From the NCBI RefSeq assembly GCF_024205705.1, contig NZ_CP073115.1:2294001-2358000 (forward strand): DNA of 64,000 nt, given 5' to 3'. Source of the stretch: Neisseria subflava. GTDB taxonomy: Bacteria; Pseudomonadota; Gammaproteobacteria; Burkholderiales; Neisseriaceae. Made by a program: the position numbers and the translations under genes. The notes beneath the pieces are model-generated. The model saw only the letters and a program-made list of their open reading frames with translations. It did not search any database and had not been told where the DNA came from. Position 1 is the stretch's first letter, and each line of letters starts with the position of its first letter. This document shows positions 9,299 through 18,153 of this stretch, piece by piece.

Positions 9299-10771
9299 TT
9301 ATTTGACCTGCAACACTTCCAGCGTATTGGTCGAACCGGATTCGCGCATTTGAGAACCGCTGGTGATGATGTATTGGTCGCCGCTTTGGAGGATTTTGTG
9401 TTCTACCAGCATGGCTTCCACTTCGTTCAGCGCGGTATCGTGATCGGTACTGGTTGCCAAAATCAACGGACGCACGCCGCGGTACATCGCCATGCGGCGT
9501 TGCGCTGAAACACTCGGCGTCAGGGCAAAAATCGGCAGGGTGATGTTGTGGCGGCTGACTTCGAAGGCGGTCGAACCGCTTTCAGTCAGGGCAACGATGG
9601 CTTTGGCGTGAACTGCTCGCGCCACGCTGACCGCACCGCCGGCAATCGCCAAGTTGGTGCTGACGGCTTCGGGATACTCGACCTGTTCGGCAACGCCGTT
9701 GAGCGAATCTTGTTCTTTTTCCGCAGCCGCACAAATAATCGCCATTTGGCTGACGGTTTCAAACGGATACGCGCCGACGGCGGTTTCGGCGGAACACATC
9801 ACCGCATCGGTACCGTCCAATACCGCGTTGGCCACGTCGCTGACTTCCGCGCGGGTCGGGACAGGGTTGGTAATCATGGATTCCATCATTTGGGTTGCGG
9901 TAATGCTGAAGCGGCGCAACTCACGGGCGCGGCGGATCATGCGTTTTTGCAGGGCAGGTACGGCGGCATGACCGACTTCCACTGCCAAGTCGCCGCGGGC
10001 AACCATAATACCGTCGCTGGCGAGGATGATTTCGTCCAGATTTTCAATGGCTTCTACGCGCTCGATTTTGGAAACCAAACCGGGGCGTACGGCTGTACTG
10101 CCTTTCATTTCTTCTTCGACTTTGGCGCGTGCGATGTGCAAATCTTCGGCAGATTTCACAAAGCTGATGGCGAGGTAGTCGCAACCGATGGCAATCGCCG
10201 TTTTCAGGTCACGAAAGTCTTTTTCAGTCAACGCACCGGCAGACAGGCCGCCGCCGCGTTTATTGATACCTTTGTTACTTTTCAGCACATGGCTGTTTTC
10301 TACCCTTGTAATAATCTTACTTCCTTCAACCGCTTCAACGGTCAAAGTCAACAGGCCGTCGTCCAGCCACAAAACATCGCCGGCAACAACATCATTCGGC
10401 AAATCGCGGTAGTCCAGGCCAACCACTTCGCGTGTACCTTCACCTTCAAGCGCGGCATCCAAAATTAAGGTTTCATCTTTATTCAGCTCGATGCTGCCGC
10501 CGGCAATTTTGCCGACACGGATTTTCGGGCCTTGCAAGTCGGCAAGAATGGCGATTTCCTGACCCGCACGTTTCGCGGCTTCGCGTACGATACGGGCATT
10601 TTCTTCATGAAACTCCGGCGTACCGTGGCTGAAATTGAAACGGACAACATTAAGACCGCCGACACGGATCATGTCTTCCAACAATTGTACATTGTTGCTG
10701 CCCGGACCCAGTGTGGCAACAATTTTGGTATTGTGGCTGATACGGGTTAAATCACGTTGCAATTCGCTCAT
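9299..10771 (-). CDS. pyk: Pyruvate kinase
   Basis: 490 residues from MSELQRDLTRISHNTKIVAT at 10771, preceded by a purine-rich GGAAAGGA; a start at 10798 would add nine unlikely residues. Catalytic motifs seen are RFNFSHG, the Mg-binding LVSKIERVEAIENLDEI and the signature ITATQMMESM, with the C-terminal allosteric domain after AVSTNLAIAGG. It converts phosphoenolpyruvate and ADP to pyruvate and ATP. Monocistronic, with a hairpin terminator at 9246-9276. Confidence 0.97.
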   Translation of the reverse strand: MSELQRDLTRISHNTKIVATLGPGSNNVQLLEDMIRVGGLNVVRFNFSHGTPEFHEENARIVREAAKRAGQEIAILADLQGPKIRVGKIAGGSIELNKDETLILDAALEGEGTREVVGLDYRDLPNDVVAGDVLWLDDGLLTLTVEAVEGSKIITRVENSHVLKSNKGINKRGGGLSAGALTEKDFRDLKTAIAIGCDYLAISFVKSAEDLHIARAKVEEEMKGSTAVRPGLVSKIERVEAIENLDEIILASDGIMVARGDLAVEVGHAAVPALQKRMIRRARELRRFSITATQMMESMITNPVPTRAEVSDVANAVLDGTDAVMCSAETAVGAYPFETVSQMAIICAAAEKEQDSLNGVAEQVEYPEAVSTNLAIAGGAVSVARAVHAKAIVALTESGSTAFEVSRHNITLPIFALTPSVSAQRRMAMYRGVRPLILATSTDHDTALNEVEAMLVEHKILQSGDQYIITSGSQMRESGSTNTLEVLQVK

Positions 10772-10984
10772 GTAAACGTCCTTTCCTGTTGATTTCACGT
10801 TTGATAATGAAGAAGATTGTACTCTTAATGCAATAATGTTGGCGTAAAATTACATCATTTTCTGACTTAAACTAAATTTATTTTTGCATTAACCTACTTT
10901 CCTATCGGATACAATACACTCTCACGTCGTCATTTTTGATTTTCAGACGGCCTCCCTCATACTAATAGAATACTCAACTGATCC

Positions 10985-11488
10985 ATGAAACGTTTTTTGA
11001 CTCCGCTACCCATCGGCATCGTTTTGGCCGACCTGATCTACGGTTTCGTACTTAATGTCATGCAAGGCTTAAATTTGCAACAAACCGCCGCCAACCAGTC
11101 CGGTACAATTTCCGTTACGCCCGACATTGCCTTCAACAGCCTGCAAATCGTCGCCAACGGCGGCATGGTCTGTATCATCGGCTTCGGTTTGATTGTTTTG
11201 TTCCAACTCAACCGCGCCGTATTACGCCAACAAATCCTGCCCATCGGTATTTTCCGAACCCTCGGCCTGTTGGCTGTTTTGGCATTCAGCATTTCGTCTT
11301 TGTGGGAATGGTTGCATGCCGCTTTGTCGCTGCTTTCCGGGCACAACGTTTTAAACTTCAGCAACCCGCGTTATCTGGTTACCGCAGCCTGCATGCCCAT
11401 CATCGCTTTCTTGTGCATCCTGCGCCTGTACAATTGGTATCGCCTGCATCGGACTGTTGCCCCTGACGACACCTCCACGACACTCTAA
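10985..11488 (+). CDS. Four-TM membrane protein of unknown function
   Basis: 167 residues with hydrophobic segments at about 10-28, 58-78, 92-116 and 128-148, a layout like small DUF2975-type membrane proteins, but I see no motif that settles the family. It is divergent from pyk, with one uptake sequence at 10941-10954 in the shared upstream region, and is followed directly by a DUS-pair terminator. Confidence 0.7.
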   Translation: MKRFLTPLPIGIVLADLIYGFVLNVMQGLNLQQTAANQSGTISVTPDIAFNSLQIVANGGMVCIIGFGLIVLFQLNRAVLRQQILPIGIFRTLGLLAVLAFSISSLWEWLHAALSLLSGHNVLNFSNPRYLVTAACMPIIAFLCILRLYNWYRLHRTVAPDDTSTTL

Positions 11489-11497
11489 TCAAGTTGC

Positions 11498-11541
11498 AAA
11501 AAGGCCGTCTGAAACAGGAAAACCTATTTCAGACGGCCTTG
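11498..11541. terminator. DUS-pair terminator between convergent genes
   Basis: Inverted AG-DUS copies around 11501-11512 and 11528-11539 sit between the rightward membrane gene and the leftward small lipoprotein gene and can serve both. Confidence 0.75.
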
Positions 11542-11553
11542 TCATTATATATC

Positions 11554-11679
11554 TCAACGTTGATGGCTGGTTTCTACACCGGCCTTAATCTCACCATACA
11601 TTTGCGAGCTGCCTCCGCTGCCTGATGCGCAGGCCGCCAAGCTCAGTGTCAAAACAGCCGCGGTCAAAATCTTCAACAT
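11554..11679 (-). CDS. Small lipoprotein, 41 residues
   Basis: Starting at the ATG at 11679 the product is MLKILTAAVLTLSLAACASG plus about 20 residues, with a classic lipobox LAAC and a Gly/Ser-rich linker; the mature chain is only about 25 residues. A GAGAGAAAT purine stretch precedes the start. An in-frame extension to 11736 would bury the signal sequence and is rejected. Function unknown; entericidin-like size but no further similarity visible. Confidence 0.7.
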   Translation of the reverse strand: MLKILTAAVLTLSLAACASGSGGSSQMYGEIKAGVETSHQR

Positions 11680-11702
11680 TGATTTCTCTCTTTCCACAAA
11701 AA

Positions 11703-12566
11703 TTATTTCGGATCGCAACGGAAATGGTAAGCGCAAATTTCAAATCCGTTTTTGAAGTAGAGACGATGCGCACCTGCACGGTCATGGTTAACATGGACAT
11801 TCAGATGGATTTTGGTCGCGCCGGTTTCCGCACCGATTTTGCGTACTTCTTCCAACAAGCGTGAAGCATAACCTTTTTGGCGGCATTGCGGCATGGTTAC
11901 GAGATCATCAATATGGATATGGTAACCACTGGCCAAGTTATGTGCAGTATGAAAACCGCATACGGCTACGGCATTTTGTTTACCTTCTTCAAAAATGCCC
12001 AGCAGGCGGTAGCCGGTTTTGCGCTGATGCTCGTTGATTTGTTCGACGAAACGGTGAATATCGGTCAAAGAAGAACGCAAAATGCTCAATGCTGCAAAAG
12101 CGGTTGCAGTTTCTTCCGGTGGAATTTCACGCAATACGCCGACCACAGGCGCAGCAGCTTGGGGCTCAGGTTGCGCATTGGCCGCTTCGGCACGCTCGGC
12201 GGCATGTTTTTCTTCAATCGCCTGCGCCAACAAAACGCGTTCGACCGGCACTTCGCCCTGCTGTTTGCTCTCTTGCTCTTTGAGCAAGGCTTTGCAGTCA
12301 ATCACGCGCAAATCATTATCCGCCGCAAAGTCCATCAAGAAACGGAACATTTGCGGATTGTCTTCTTCCAGTTTTTTATCGACTGCCACACAACGGACAT
12401 TGTCCACCAAAATCGGGCGCACCCAATTCGAATAGGAAAGGCGGTTGTCTTTAGTAAAGGAAGACAAAATACCGCACAGGCGCTCCGCCCAGTCGCTTGG
12501 TCGGAAAATCTTGCCTTTGCTGGTCGTACCATGGATCACAACTTCATAAGGATTACACACTAACAT
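11703..12566 (-). CDS. DUF3579 domain fused to a GNAT N-acetyltransferase
   Basis: 287 residues from MLVCNPYEVVIHGTTSKGK at 12566 (AGGAAG before the ATG). Residues 1-90 are a DUF3579 domain (SDWAERLCGILSSF, SYSNWVRPI). A charged Ala/Glu linker (about 105-145) leads to a GNAT domain with the acetyl-CoA loop MPQCRQKGYASRLLEEV and the terminal HRLYFKNGFEI. Stand-alone DUF3579 proteins are common near pyrB in beta-proteobacteria, and pyrBI lies about 1 kb away here. The substrate is unknown. Confidence 0.85.
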   Translation of the reverse strand: MLVCNPYEVVIHGTTSKGKIFRPSDWAERLCGILSSFTKDNRLSYSNWVRPILVDNVRCVAVDKKLEEDNPQMFRFLMDFAADNDLRVIDCKALLKEQESKQQGEVPVERVLLAQAIEEKHAAERAEAANAQPEPQAAAPVVGVLREIPPEETATAFAALSILRSSLTDIHRFVEQINEHQRKTGYRLLGIFEEGKQNAVAVCGFHTAHNLASGYHIHIDDLVTMPQCRQKGYASRLLEEVRKIGAETGATKIHLNVHVNHDRAGAHRLYFKNGFEICAYHFRCDPK

Positions 12567-12787
12567 AAGCAGCTTCCTAAGAGTAAATGGCTGAAGGAAT
12601 ATTTCGCCAGTGCCAACATCAGAAAAAGTTCCGATACATAGCAACAGATTATTGAAAAAATATCAGTAAGGTTTTGAAATACGACAATGATGAGACGGCT
12701 TGCCGATCCTGACAATCCGTTTCGAATTCTTTGATTATTATACCCGATACGCCTCTTTTTCTTCAAAAATCATTTGAAAAATAACAA

Positions 12788-12828
12788 CAGGCCGTCTGAA
12801 AACAAGTATTTCGGTTTCAGACGGCCTG
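12788..12828. terminator. DUS-pair hairpin
   Basis: CAGGCCGTCTGAA and its inverse around a 15-base loop, directly after the leftward gene 12842-13507. The flanking T-run is weak. The rest of 12567-12787 shows no recognised feature. Confidence 0.6.
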
Positions 12829-12841
12829 CATATTTTGAATA

Positions 12842-13507
12842 TCAATACAACAATTTCTTGCGGGGCTTTTGCTCGCCATTGGATTTAATTTCTGACAAAT
12901 TGAAATTCAATATGCTCAAATCCAAAACGCTTTCTGAAGTGCATTGATCGCCAAAGGCATTTTCATAAGTGGCTTTCAGTTTCAATACTCCGCCGAATGT
13001 TTGGTCCGGCAATTCGGCAGCCAGCGCCAACATGCTTGCAAACACGCCGCCATATAATTCTCCCGATGCCAGCATATCCACGCCGCCAGAAAACATCTCC
13101 AAGCGCATCACTGCATCGGCAACCAGCTTGCTCGGCAAGTGATCCGGCAAAGCCGCTGCCTCGAACCGCACATTCTTCGCCAAGCCCTTACCGCTATTGC
13201 GGACAACCAAAACCAATAAATCCGTTTGCCCGTCAGAACGCTGCAACGTCGCATGCAAAACAGGATGAATGCTCTCTTTTTGAATCAGCTGCTCACGGTG
13301 CAACATCTTGCTTTTTGCTTTGGATCGCGCAGAGACGACAGCCCAAATCAACCAAACAAATGCAACAGTAGAAATGGCAGTGACCAAAAGGGGGAGGTTG
13401 GTCAAATAGGCTTGCTGATTAAACCAAACTTGTGCTGCCAAAAATCCGGCAAAGAAAATCAAAACGTATAAGATTGGGGCAAACCGGCTTTGTATGGATG
13501 AGTGCAT
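12842..13507 (-). CDS. Bitopic membrane protein of unknown function
   Basis: 221 residues with two N-terminal membrane segments (about residues 10-28 and 37-58), a basic stretch (SARSKAKSKMLHREQ), then a soluble domain of about 140 residues with beta-rich sequence such as LLVLVVRNSGKGLAKNVRFE. No family motif is recognised. It ends in a basic tail KPRKKLLY. Separated by about 190 bp from the pyrBI unit. Confidence 0.7.
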   Translation of the reverse strand: MHSSIQSRFAPILYVLIFFAGFLAAQVWFNQQAYLTNLPLLVTAISTVAFVWLIWAVVSARSKAKSKMLHREQLIQKESIHPVLHATLQRSDGQTDLLVLVVRNSGKGLAKNVRFEAAALPDHLPSKLVADAVMRLEMFSGGVDMLASGELYGGVFASMLALAAELPDQTFGGVLKLKATYENAFGDQCTSESVLDLSILNFNLSEIKSNGEQKPRKKLLY

Positions 13508-13699
13508 AAGTTTTCCTACATTTCGTGTCGTGTTATAAAAAATAATGCCTTTTGAGCAAATGATGTCATCAACTCAGAAGGCATTATTTTAACGTAATTT
13601 TAACGCAATTTGCTTAATATCTTGCTTTTTATGAAACTAATGTATCAAGCAGACAACTCAAACCGTATAGCCGTGTTTTCAGACGGCCTGAGATTTTTA

Positions 13700-14158
13700 T
13701 CAGGCTTCGGCAACCGAATCACGCGAGAAGGTTTTTTCGCAATAATGACATTTCAAACGCGTCTGACCATTATGTGAACGGACATAAAAGCGGCTGATGA
13801 CCGGCTCGCCATGACTGGCACAATTGGTATTCGGGCAGCGGAATACTTCCGAAATTTCGTCTGGCAATGACAAATGCTGTTTGTCGATCACTTTAAACTG
13901 ATCGATTTTGTTTACTACTGCTTCAGGGGCAAATAAAGCCAAACGGTTAGCCGCATTGGCATCCAACCATACGCCGCTGACTTTGATAATGTCTTTGCTT
14001 CCCTGCGTTTTGCTGGGCAAATTAAAGCCGACCGTAACCGCACTACCATAATGCAGTAACTTAAACTGCCTTAAAATGGCCAAGCCTTTACCGGCAGGAA
14101 TATGGTCAATTACCGTACCTTGTTCAATTGCTTCAACGCTGAGTTTTGAGTTTTCCAT
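13700..14158 (-). CDS. pyrI: Aspartate carbamoyltransferase regulatory chain
   Basis: 152 residues. The nucleotide-binding N-domain begins VEAIEQGTVIDHIPAGKGLAIL, and the C-domain keeps all four zinc cysteines in CPNTNCASHG and KCHYCEK. It binds CTP/ATP and controls the PyrB trimers. It lies 10 bp after pyrB on the same strand, the normal pyrBI operon. An uptake sequence at about 13678-13690 follows the stop. Confidence 0.97.
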   Translation of the reverse strand: MENSKLSVEAIEQGTVIDHIPAGKGLAILRQFKLLHYGSAVTVGFNLPSKTQGSKDIIKVSGVWLDANAANRLALFAPEAVVNKIDQFKVIDKQHLSLPDEISEVFRCPNTNCASHGEPVISRFYVRSHNGQTRLKCHYCEKTFSRDSVAEA

Positions 14159-14168
14159 CTTTCGCTCC

Positions 14169-15089
14169 TTAAACTTCTTCGTTCAATACCAAAGACAAAA
14201 TCGCCATCCGTGCATACACGCCGTTGGTTGCCTGTTCAAAATAATAGGCATGAGGTGTTTTATCCACATCCGGATGAATTTCATCTACCCTCGGTAAAGG
14301 ATGCAAGACGCGCAAATTGGGTTTGGCATTTGCCAACATTGACGCATCAAGATTGAATTTACCCTGGATTTTGGCAAATTCCTGCTCATCAAAACGTTCG
14401 CGCTGAACACGGGTCATGTACAAAATATCCGCCCATTCGACCGCTTCTTCCAAACTGGACAAAACTTGGTAAGGGCAACCGGCCTCCTCCAGCTCTTCAG
14501 TGATATAGTCCGGCATCGCCAAGCTGGGAGGGGATACAAATGCAAACTCACAACCCCAACGCTTCAATGCCTGACATAATGAATGTACCGTACGGCCATA
14601 TTTCAAATCACCGGCCATCGCAATTTTCAAATTGCTCAAACTACCTTGTGTTTCATAAATCGTTACCAAATCCAAAAGCGTCTGGCTCGGATGTTGGTTG
14701 GTACCATCGCCGGCATTAATCACAGGTACCCTCGAAAATTCAGCCGCCACACGGGCCGCACCGTCTTTCGGGTGTCGCTGAATAATCGCATCCGTATAGC
14801 TGGAAATAATCCTCGCAGTATCCGCAAGCGTTTCACCCTTTTTCGCGCTGGTATTCGCACCATCGGAAAAACCGATAACTTTCCCACCCAAACGCTGTAC
14901 CGCCGTTTCAAAAGACAAACGCGTACGGGTGGACGGCTCAAAAAAGCACGAACCAATCAATTTGCCTTCAAGCAAATCTTCACGAGGCTGCTTTTTCAAC
15001 TTCAAGGCCGTCTGAAGCAGCAATTCGAGCTGCTCCGTCATCAAATCTGAAATTGAAATAATATGTTGCCGATAAAGCGGATTAGGCAT
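14169..15089 (-). CDS. pyrB: Aspartate carbamoyltransferase catalytic chain
   Basis: 306 residues from MPNPLYRQHIISISDL at 15089, matching the family start; GGGAAGGAA precedes it. The carbamoyl-phosphate loop FFEPSTRTRLSFE, the mobile QRHPKDGAARV loop and LHPLPRVDEI are present. It makes N-carbamoyl-aspartate, the first committed step of pyrimidine synthesis, with PyrI downstream. A Rho-independent hairpin lies just upstream of the start, suggesting attenuation control. An uptake sequence falls inside the gene near 15005. Confidence 0.97.
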   Translation of the reverse strand: MPNPLYRQHIISISDLMTEQLELLLQTALKLKKQPREDLLEGKLIGSCFFEPSTRTRLSFETAVQRLGGKVIGFSDGANTSAKKGETLADTARIISSYTDAIIQRHPKDGAARVAAEFSRVPVINAGDGTNQHPSQTLLDLVTIYETQGSLSNLKIAMAGDLKYGRTVHSLCQALKRWGCEFAFVSPPSLAMPDYITEELEEAGCPYQVLSSLEEAVEWADILYMTRVQRERFDEQEFAKIQGKFNLDASMLANAKPNLRVLHPLPRVDEIHPDVDKTPHAYYFEQATNGVYARMAILSLVLNEEV

Positions 15090-15104
15090 GACCATTCCTT
15101 CCCA

Positions 15105-15128
15105 TAAAAAAGCCCGCAACAGGCGGGC
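15105..15128 (-). promoter_or_regulatory. Attenuator-like hairpin in the pyrBI leader
   Basis: On the leftward transcript GCCCGC and GCGGGC (123-128 with 112-117 of the 15,000s) pair around a 5-base loop and are followed by six U, ending about 15 bases before the pyrB start codon. This is a terminator placed between promoter and gene. Enterobacterial pyrBI operons use such a leader to respond to UTP levels; the same mechanism here is inference. A start codon at about 15162-15167 opens a frame that runs through the hairpin and overlaps pyrB. Confidence 0.7.
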
Positions 15129-15218
15129 GTTTCAAGCAAACCGATTCCATCGTTGCCCGACATCATCCCCGTCGGACAATCACAACCATGTTTCTACCAC
15201 ACCCATGAAATCTTCCGC

Positions 15219-15224
15219 ATTATC
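15219..15224 (-). promoter_or_regulatory. Candidate extended -10 of the pyrBI promoter
   Basis: TGCGATAAT on the minus strand is an extended -10 element about 130 bases upstream of the pyrB start; no strong -35 is evident. Confidence 0.35.
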
Positions 15225-15269
15225 GCATATTTAACAGACAGCTGCTTCTTTCAAGTTTTCAGATGGCCT

Positions 15270-15330
15270 GATACCTTTGCAAAAAATCCCTCATCCCCAA
15301 CAGCCAAAACTCAAACACAGGGATTTGACA
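15270..15330 (-). mobile_element. Remnant of an IS1106-type right end
   Basis: GATACCTTTGCAAAAAATCC followed by an AACAGCC-AAAACTCAAACACAGG stretch is a degenerate copy of the inverted right end of the IS1106-like element at 16600-16692. It abuts a mutated uptake sequence (TTCAGATGGCCT). No transposase sequence remains. Confidence 0.6.
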
Positions 15331-15474
15331 GTTTCCTTTTATCTTTCCAATACTCGCATCTTGTAGGAGCAAACAAGCGCAAGTAAGCTGTTAACCACTT
15401 CAACAATTCAAACATATCGCTTTCGAATAGCGTTGCACACCCATGTTGCCTAAAGCAAATTAGGTTCACAGCCT

Positions 15475-16692
15475 GAGACCTTTGCAAAATTCCCCAAAAT
15501 CCCCTAAATTCCCACTAAGACATTTAGGGGATTTTCCATGAGTACCTTCTTCCAACAAACCGCACAAGCCATGATTGCCAAACACATCGACCGCTTCCCA
15601 CTATTGAAGTTGGATCAGGTGATTGATTGGCAGCCGATCGAACAATACCTGAATCGTCAAAGAACCCGTTACCTTCGAGACCACCGCGGCCGTCCCGCCT
15701 ACCCCCTGTTGTCCATGTTCAAAGCCGTCCTGCTCGGACAATGGCACAGTCTCTCCGATCCCGAACTCGAACACCGCCTCATCACCCGTATCGACTTCAA
15801 CCTGTTTTGCCGCTTCGACGAGTTGAGCATCCCCGATTACAGCACCTTATGCCGCTACCGCAACTGGCTGGCGCAAGACGACACCCTGTCCGAACTGCTG
15901 GAACTGATTAACTGCCAACTGACTGGAAAAGGCCTAAAAGTAGAGAAAGCATCCGCCGCCGTCATTGACGCCACCATTATCCAGACCGCCAGCAGCAAAC
16001 AGCGCCAGGCCATAGAAGTCGATGAGGAAGGGCAAGTCAGCGGCCAAACCGCACCAAGTAAAGACAGCGATGCCCGTTGGATAAAGAAAAACGGCCTCTA
16101 CAGACTCGGTTACAAACAACATACCCGTACCGATGCGGAAGGCTATATCGAGAAACTGCATATTACCCCCGCCAACGCCCATGAGTGCAAACAGTTGTCG
16201 CCTTTATTGGAAGGTCTGCCCGAAGGTACGACCGTCTATGCCGACAAAGGCTATGACAGTGAAGAAAACCGGCAACATCTGGAAGAGCATCGGCTGCTGG
16301 ACGGCATTATGCGCAAAGCACACCGTAACCATCCGCTGACGGAAGCGCAAACCAAACGCAACCGGTATTTGTCGAAGACCCGTTATGTGGTCGAACAAAG
16401 CTTCGGTACGCTGCACCGTAAATTCCGCTATGCCCGGGCAGCCTATTTCGGGCTGGTTAAAGTAAGTGCACAAAGCCATCTGAAGGCGATGTGTTTGAAC
16501 CTTTTGAAAGCCGCCAACAGGCTAAGTGCGCCTGTTGCCGCCTAAAAGGCGGCCGGATGCCTGATTAATCAGGTATCCAAGGAGGATTAAGAGGGTATTT
16601 GAGTAGAATCAGTGGATATTTGAAACAAAAACAGCCGAAAACCTGTGTTTGGATTTCGGCTGTCGGAAAGAAAGGAATTTTGCAAAGGTCTC
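15475..16692 (+). mobile_element. Complete IS1106-like insertion sequence (IS5 family)
   Basis: A 1218-bp element bounded by inverted repeats beginning GAGACCTTTGCAAAATTCC and carrying one full transposase gene. AGCCT occurs immediately outside both ends and may be the target duplication. Between the transposase stop and the right end lies a small palindrome built on CAGCCGAAA/TTTCGGCTG. A second, incomplete copy follows in direct orientation 251 bp downstream. Confidence 0.92.
15538..16545 (+). CDS. IS5-family (IS1106-type) transposase, intact
   Basis: 335 residues starting MSTFFQQTAQAMIAKHIDRF. The N-terminal DUF772-type domain contains RGRPAYPLLSMFKAVLLG; the DDE nuclease shows the first Asp in AAVIDATIIQTA, the second in TVYADKGYDSEENR and the Glu in KTRYVVEQSFGTLHRKFRYARA (the Y-(2)-R-(3)-E-(6)-K pattern of IS5). 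No frameshift is seen, so it should be active. The C-terminus ends KAANRLSAPVAA as in meningococcal IS1106 relatives. Confidence 0.95.
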   Translation: MSTFFQQTAQAMIAKHIDRFPLLKLDQVIDWQPIEQYLNRQRTRYLRDHRGRPAYPLLSMFKAVLLGQWHSLSDPELEHRLITRIDFNLFCRFDELSIPDYSTLCRYRNWLAQDDTLSELLELINCQLTGKGLKVEKASAAVIDATIIQTASSKQRQAIEVDEEGQVSGQTAPSKDSDARWIKKNGLYRLGYKQHTRTDAEGYIEKLHITPANAHECKQLSPLLEGLPEGTTVYADKGYDSEENRQHLEEHRLLDGIMRKAHRNHPLTEAQTKRNRYLSKTRYVVEQSFGTLHRKFRYARAAYFGLVKVSAQSHLKAMCLNLLKAANRLSAPVAA

Positions 16693-16943
16693 AGCCTGAT
16701 TTACAGTGAAACGTAACAAAGCTTTGTTCAACTGCATAACGGGTTTTTCAACAAATATTCGGCTGTGTTTGATTTGCGTTTTCGTCAATGAGTTGTTGCA
16801 AAGGGCTTTTCAATAATGCAGGTCTATAGCTGATGTTTTTCTAGGTGCTATCTATTTTTCTGCCGTAGCCTTTGATCGAGCCTTCTGCCATACCTTATCT
16901 CGTGGACATTGACGGAGTGATGTGCAATTCCTCAATATAGCCT
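16693..16943. other. Spacer between the two IS1106-like copies
   Basis: About 250 bp without an open gene, promoter or recognised repeat. Some minus-strand codons look vaguely like the end of a transposase, but the similarity is too weak to claim. Confidence 0.4.
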
Positions 16944-17991
16944 GAGACCTTTGCAAATCCCCTAAATTTCCACCAAGACATTTAGGGAATTTTCCATGAG
17001 CACCTTCTTCCAGCAAACCGCCCAAGCCATGATTGCCAAACACATCGACCGTTTCCCACTATTGAAGTTGGATCAGGTGATTGATTGGCAACCGATCGAA
17101 CAATACCTGAATCGTCAAAAAACCCGTTACCTTCGAGACCACCGCGGCCGTCCCGCCTATCCCCTGTTGTCCATATTCAAAGCCGTCCTGCTCGGCCAAT
17201 GGCACAGCCTCTCCGATCCCGAACTCGAACACAGCCTCATCACCCGCATCGATTTCAACCTGTTTTGCCGTTTTGACGAACTGAGCATCCCCGATTACAG
17301 CACCTTATGCCGCTACCGCAACTGGCTGGCGCAAGACGACACCCTGTCCGAATTGCTGGAACTGATTAACCGCCAACTGACCGAAAAAAACCTAAAAATA
17401 GAGAAAGCATCCGCCGCCGTCATTGACGCCACCATTATTCAGACCGCCGGCAGCAAACAGCGTCAGGCCATAGAAGTCGATGAAGAAGGACAAGTCAGCG
17501 GACAAACCACACCGAGTAAAGACAGCGATGCCCGCTGGACAAAGAAAAACGGTTTATACAGACTCGGTTACAAACAACACACCCGTACCGATGAGGAAGG
17601 CTATATCGAGAAACTGCACATCACCCCCGCCAATGCCCATGAGTGCAAACACCTGTCGCCTTTGTTGGAAGGTCTGCCCAAAGGTACGACCGTCTATGCC
17701 GATAAAGGCTATGACAGTGAGGAAAACCGGCAACATCTGGAAGAGCATCGGCTGCAGGACGGCATTATGCGCAAAGCCCACCGTAACCATCCGCTGTCGG
17801 AAACGCAAACCAAACGTAACCGATATTTATCGAAGACCCGTTATGTGGTCGAACAAAGCTTTGGTACGCTGCACCGTAAATTCCGCTATGCGCGGGCAGC
17901 CTATTTTGGTTTGATTAAAGTGAATGCACAAAGCCATCTGAAGGCGATGTGTCTGAACCTTTTGAAAGCCGCCAACAGGCTAAGTGCGCCT
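16944..17991 (+). mobile_element. IS1106-like element lacking its right end
   Basis: Left end GAGACCTTTGCAAAT at 16944 and a transposase about 95% identical by eye to the copy at 15538. Similarity stops abruptly at GTGCGCCT (17991); the last codons, the 3' palindrome and the right inverted repeat are absent. Without a right end it cannot move alone, although its transposase could act on other copies. Confidence 0.88.
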
Positions 17992-18108
17992 CAAAATAGA
18001 TACAGATATATGTTTGCCGTATCAACCAGCTTTTACCCTACAGACAGTGCTATCTTTGCTTGGTGTAATTTGTCTGCAGCCTTTATCTTTTATTGTCTTT
18101 ACCCATGA
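16996..18108 (+). CDS. IS1106-type transposase with replaced C-terminus
   Basis: 370 residues: the first 331 follow the intact transposase, including the catalytic D, D and E motifs (AAVIDATIIQTA, TVYADKGYDSEENR, YVVEQSFG). After RLSAP the normal ending VAA is lost and the frame runs about 38 residues into flanking DNA (QNRYRYMFAVSTSF and on). The catalytic core is complete, so activity in trans is possible. Confidence 0.85.
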   Translation: MSTFFQQTAQAMIAKHIDRFPLLKLDQVIDWQPIEQYLNRQKTRYLRDHRGRPAYPLLSIFKAVLLGQWHSLSDPELEHSLITRIDFNLFCRFDELSIPDYSTLCRYRNWLAQDDTLSELLELINRQLTEKNLKIEKASAAVIDATIIQTAGSKQRQAIEVDEEGQVSGQTTPSKDSDARWTKKNGLYRLGYKQHTRTDEEGYIEKLHITPANAHECKHLSPLLEGLPKGTTVYADKGYDSEENRQHLEEHRLQDGIMRKAHRNHPLSETQTKRNRYLSKTRYVVEQSFGTLHRKFRYARAAYFGLIKVNAQSHLKAMCLNLLKAANRLSAPQNRYRYMFAVSTSFYPTDSAIFAWCNLSAAFIFYCLYP

Positions 18109-18153
18109 CTGCTCGGGCCGTCTGAATAATGTTGCATCAATAACTTAAACTAC

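Noticed and set aside
15475..16692. The IS ends contain GAGACC/GGTCTC, the recognition sequence of Eco31I-type nucleases, and a type IIS-like system is in the same window
   Set aside because: Nothing in the sequence gives the specificity of the local restriction system; the match is likely chance.
16693..16943. Possible transposase C-terminal fragment on the minus strand between the two IS copies
   Set aside because: Only a few residues resemble IS5 enzymes and no motif is complete.
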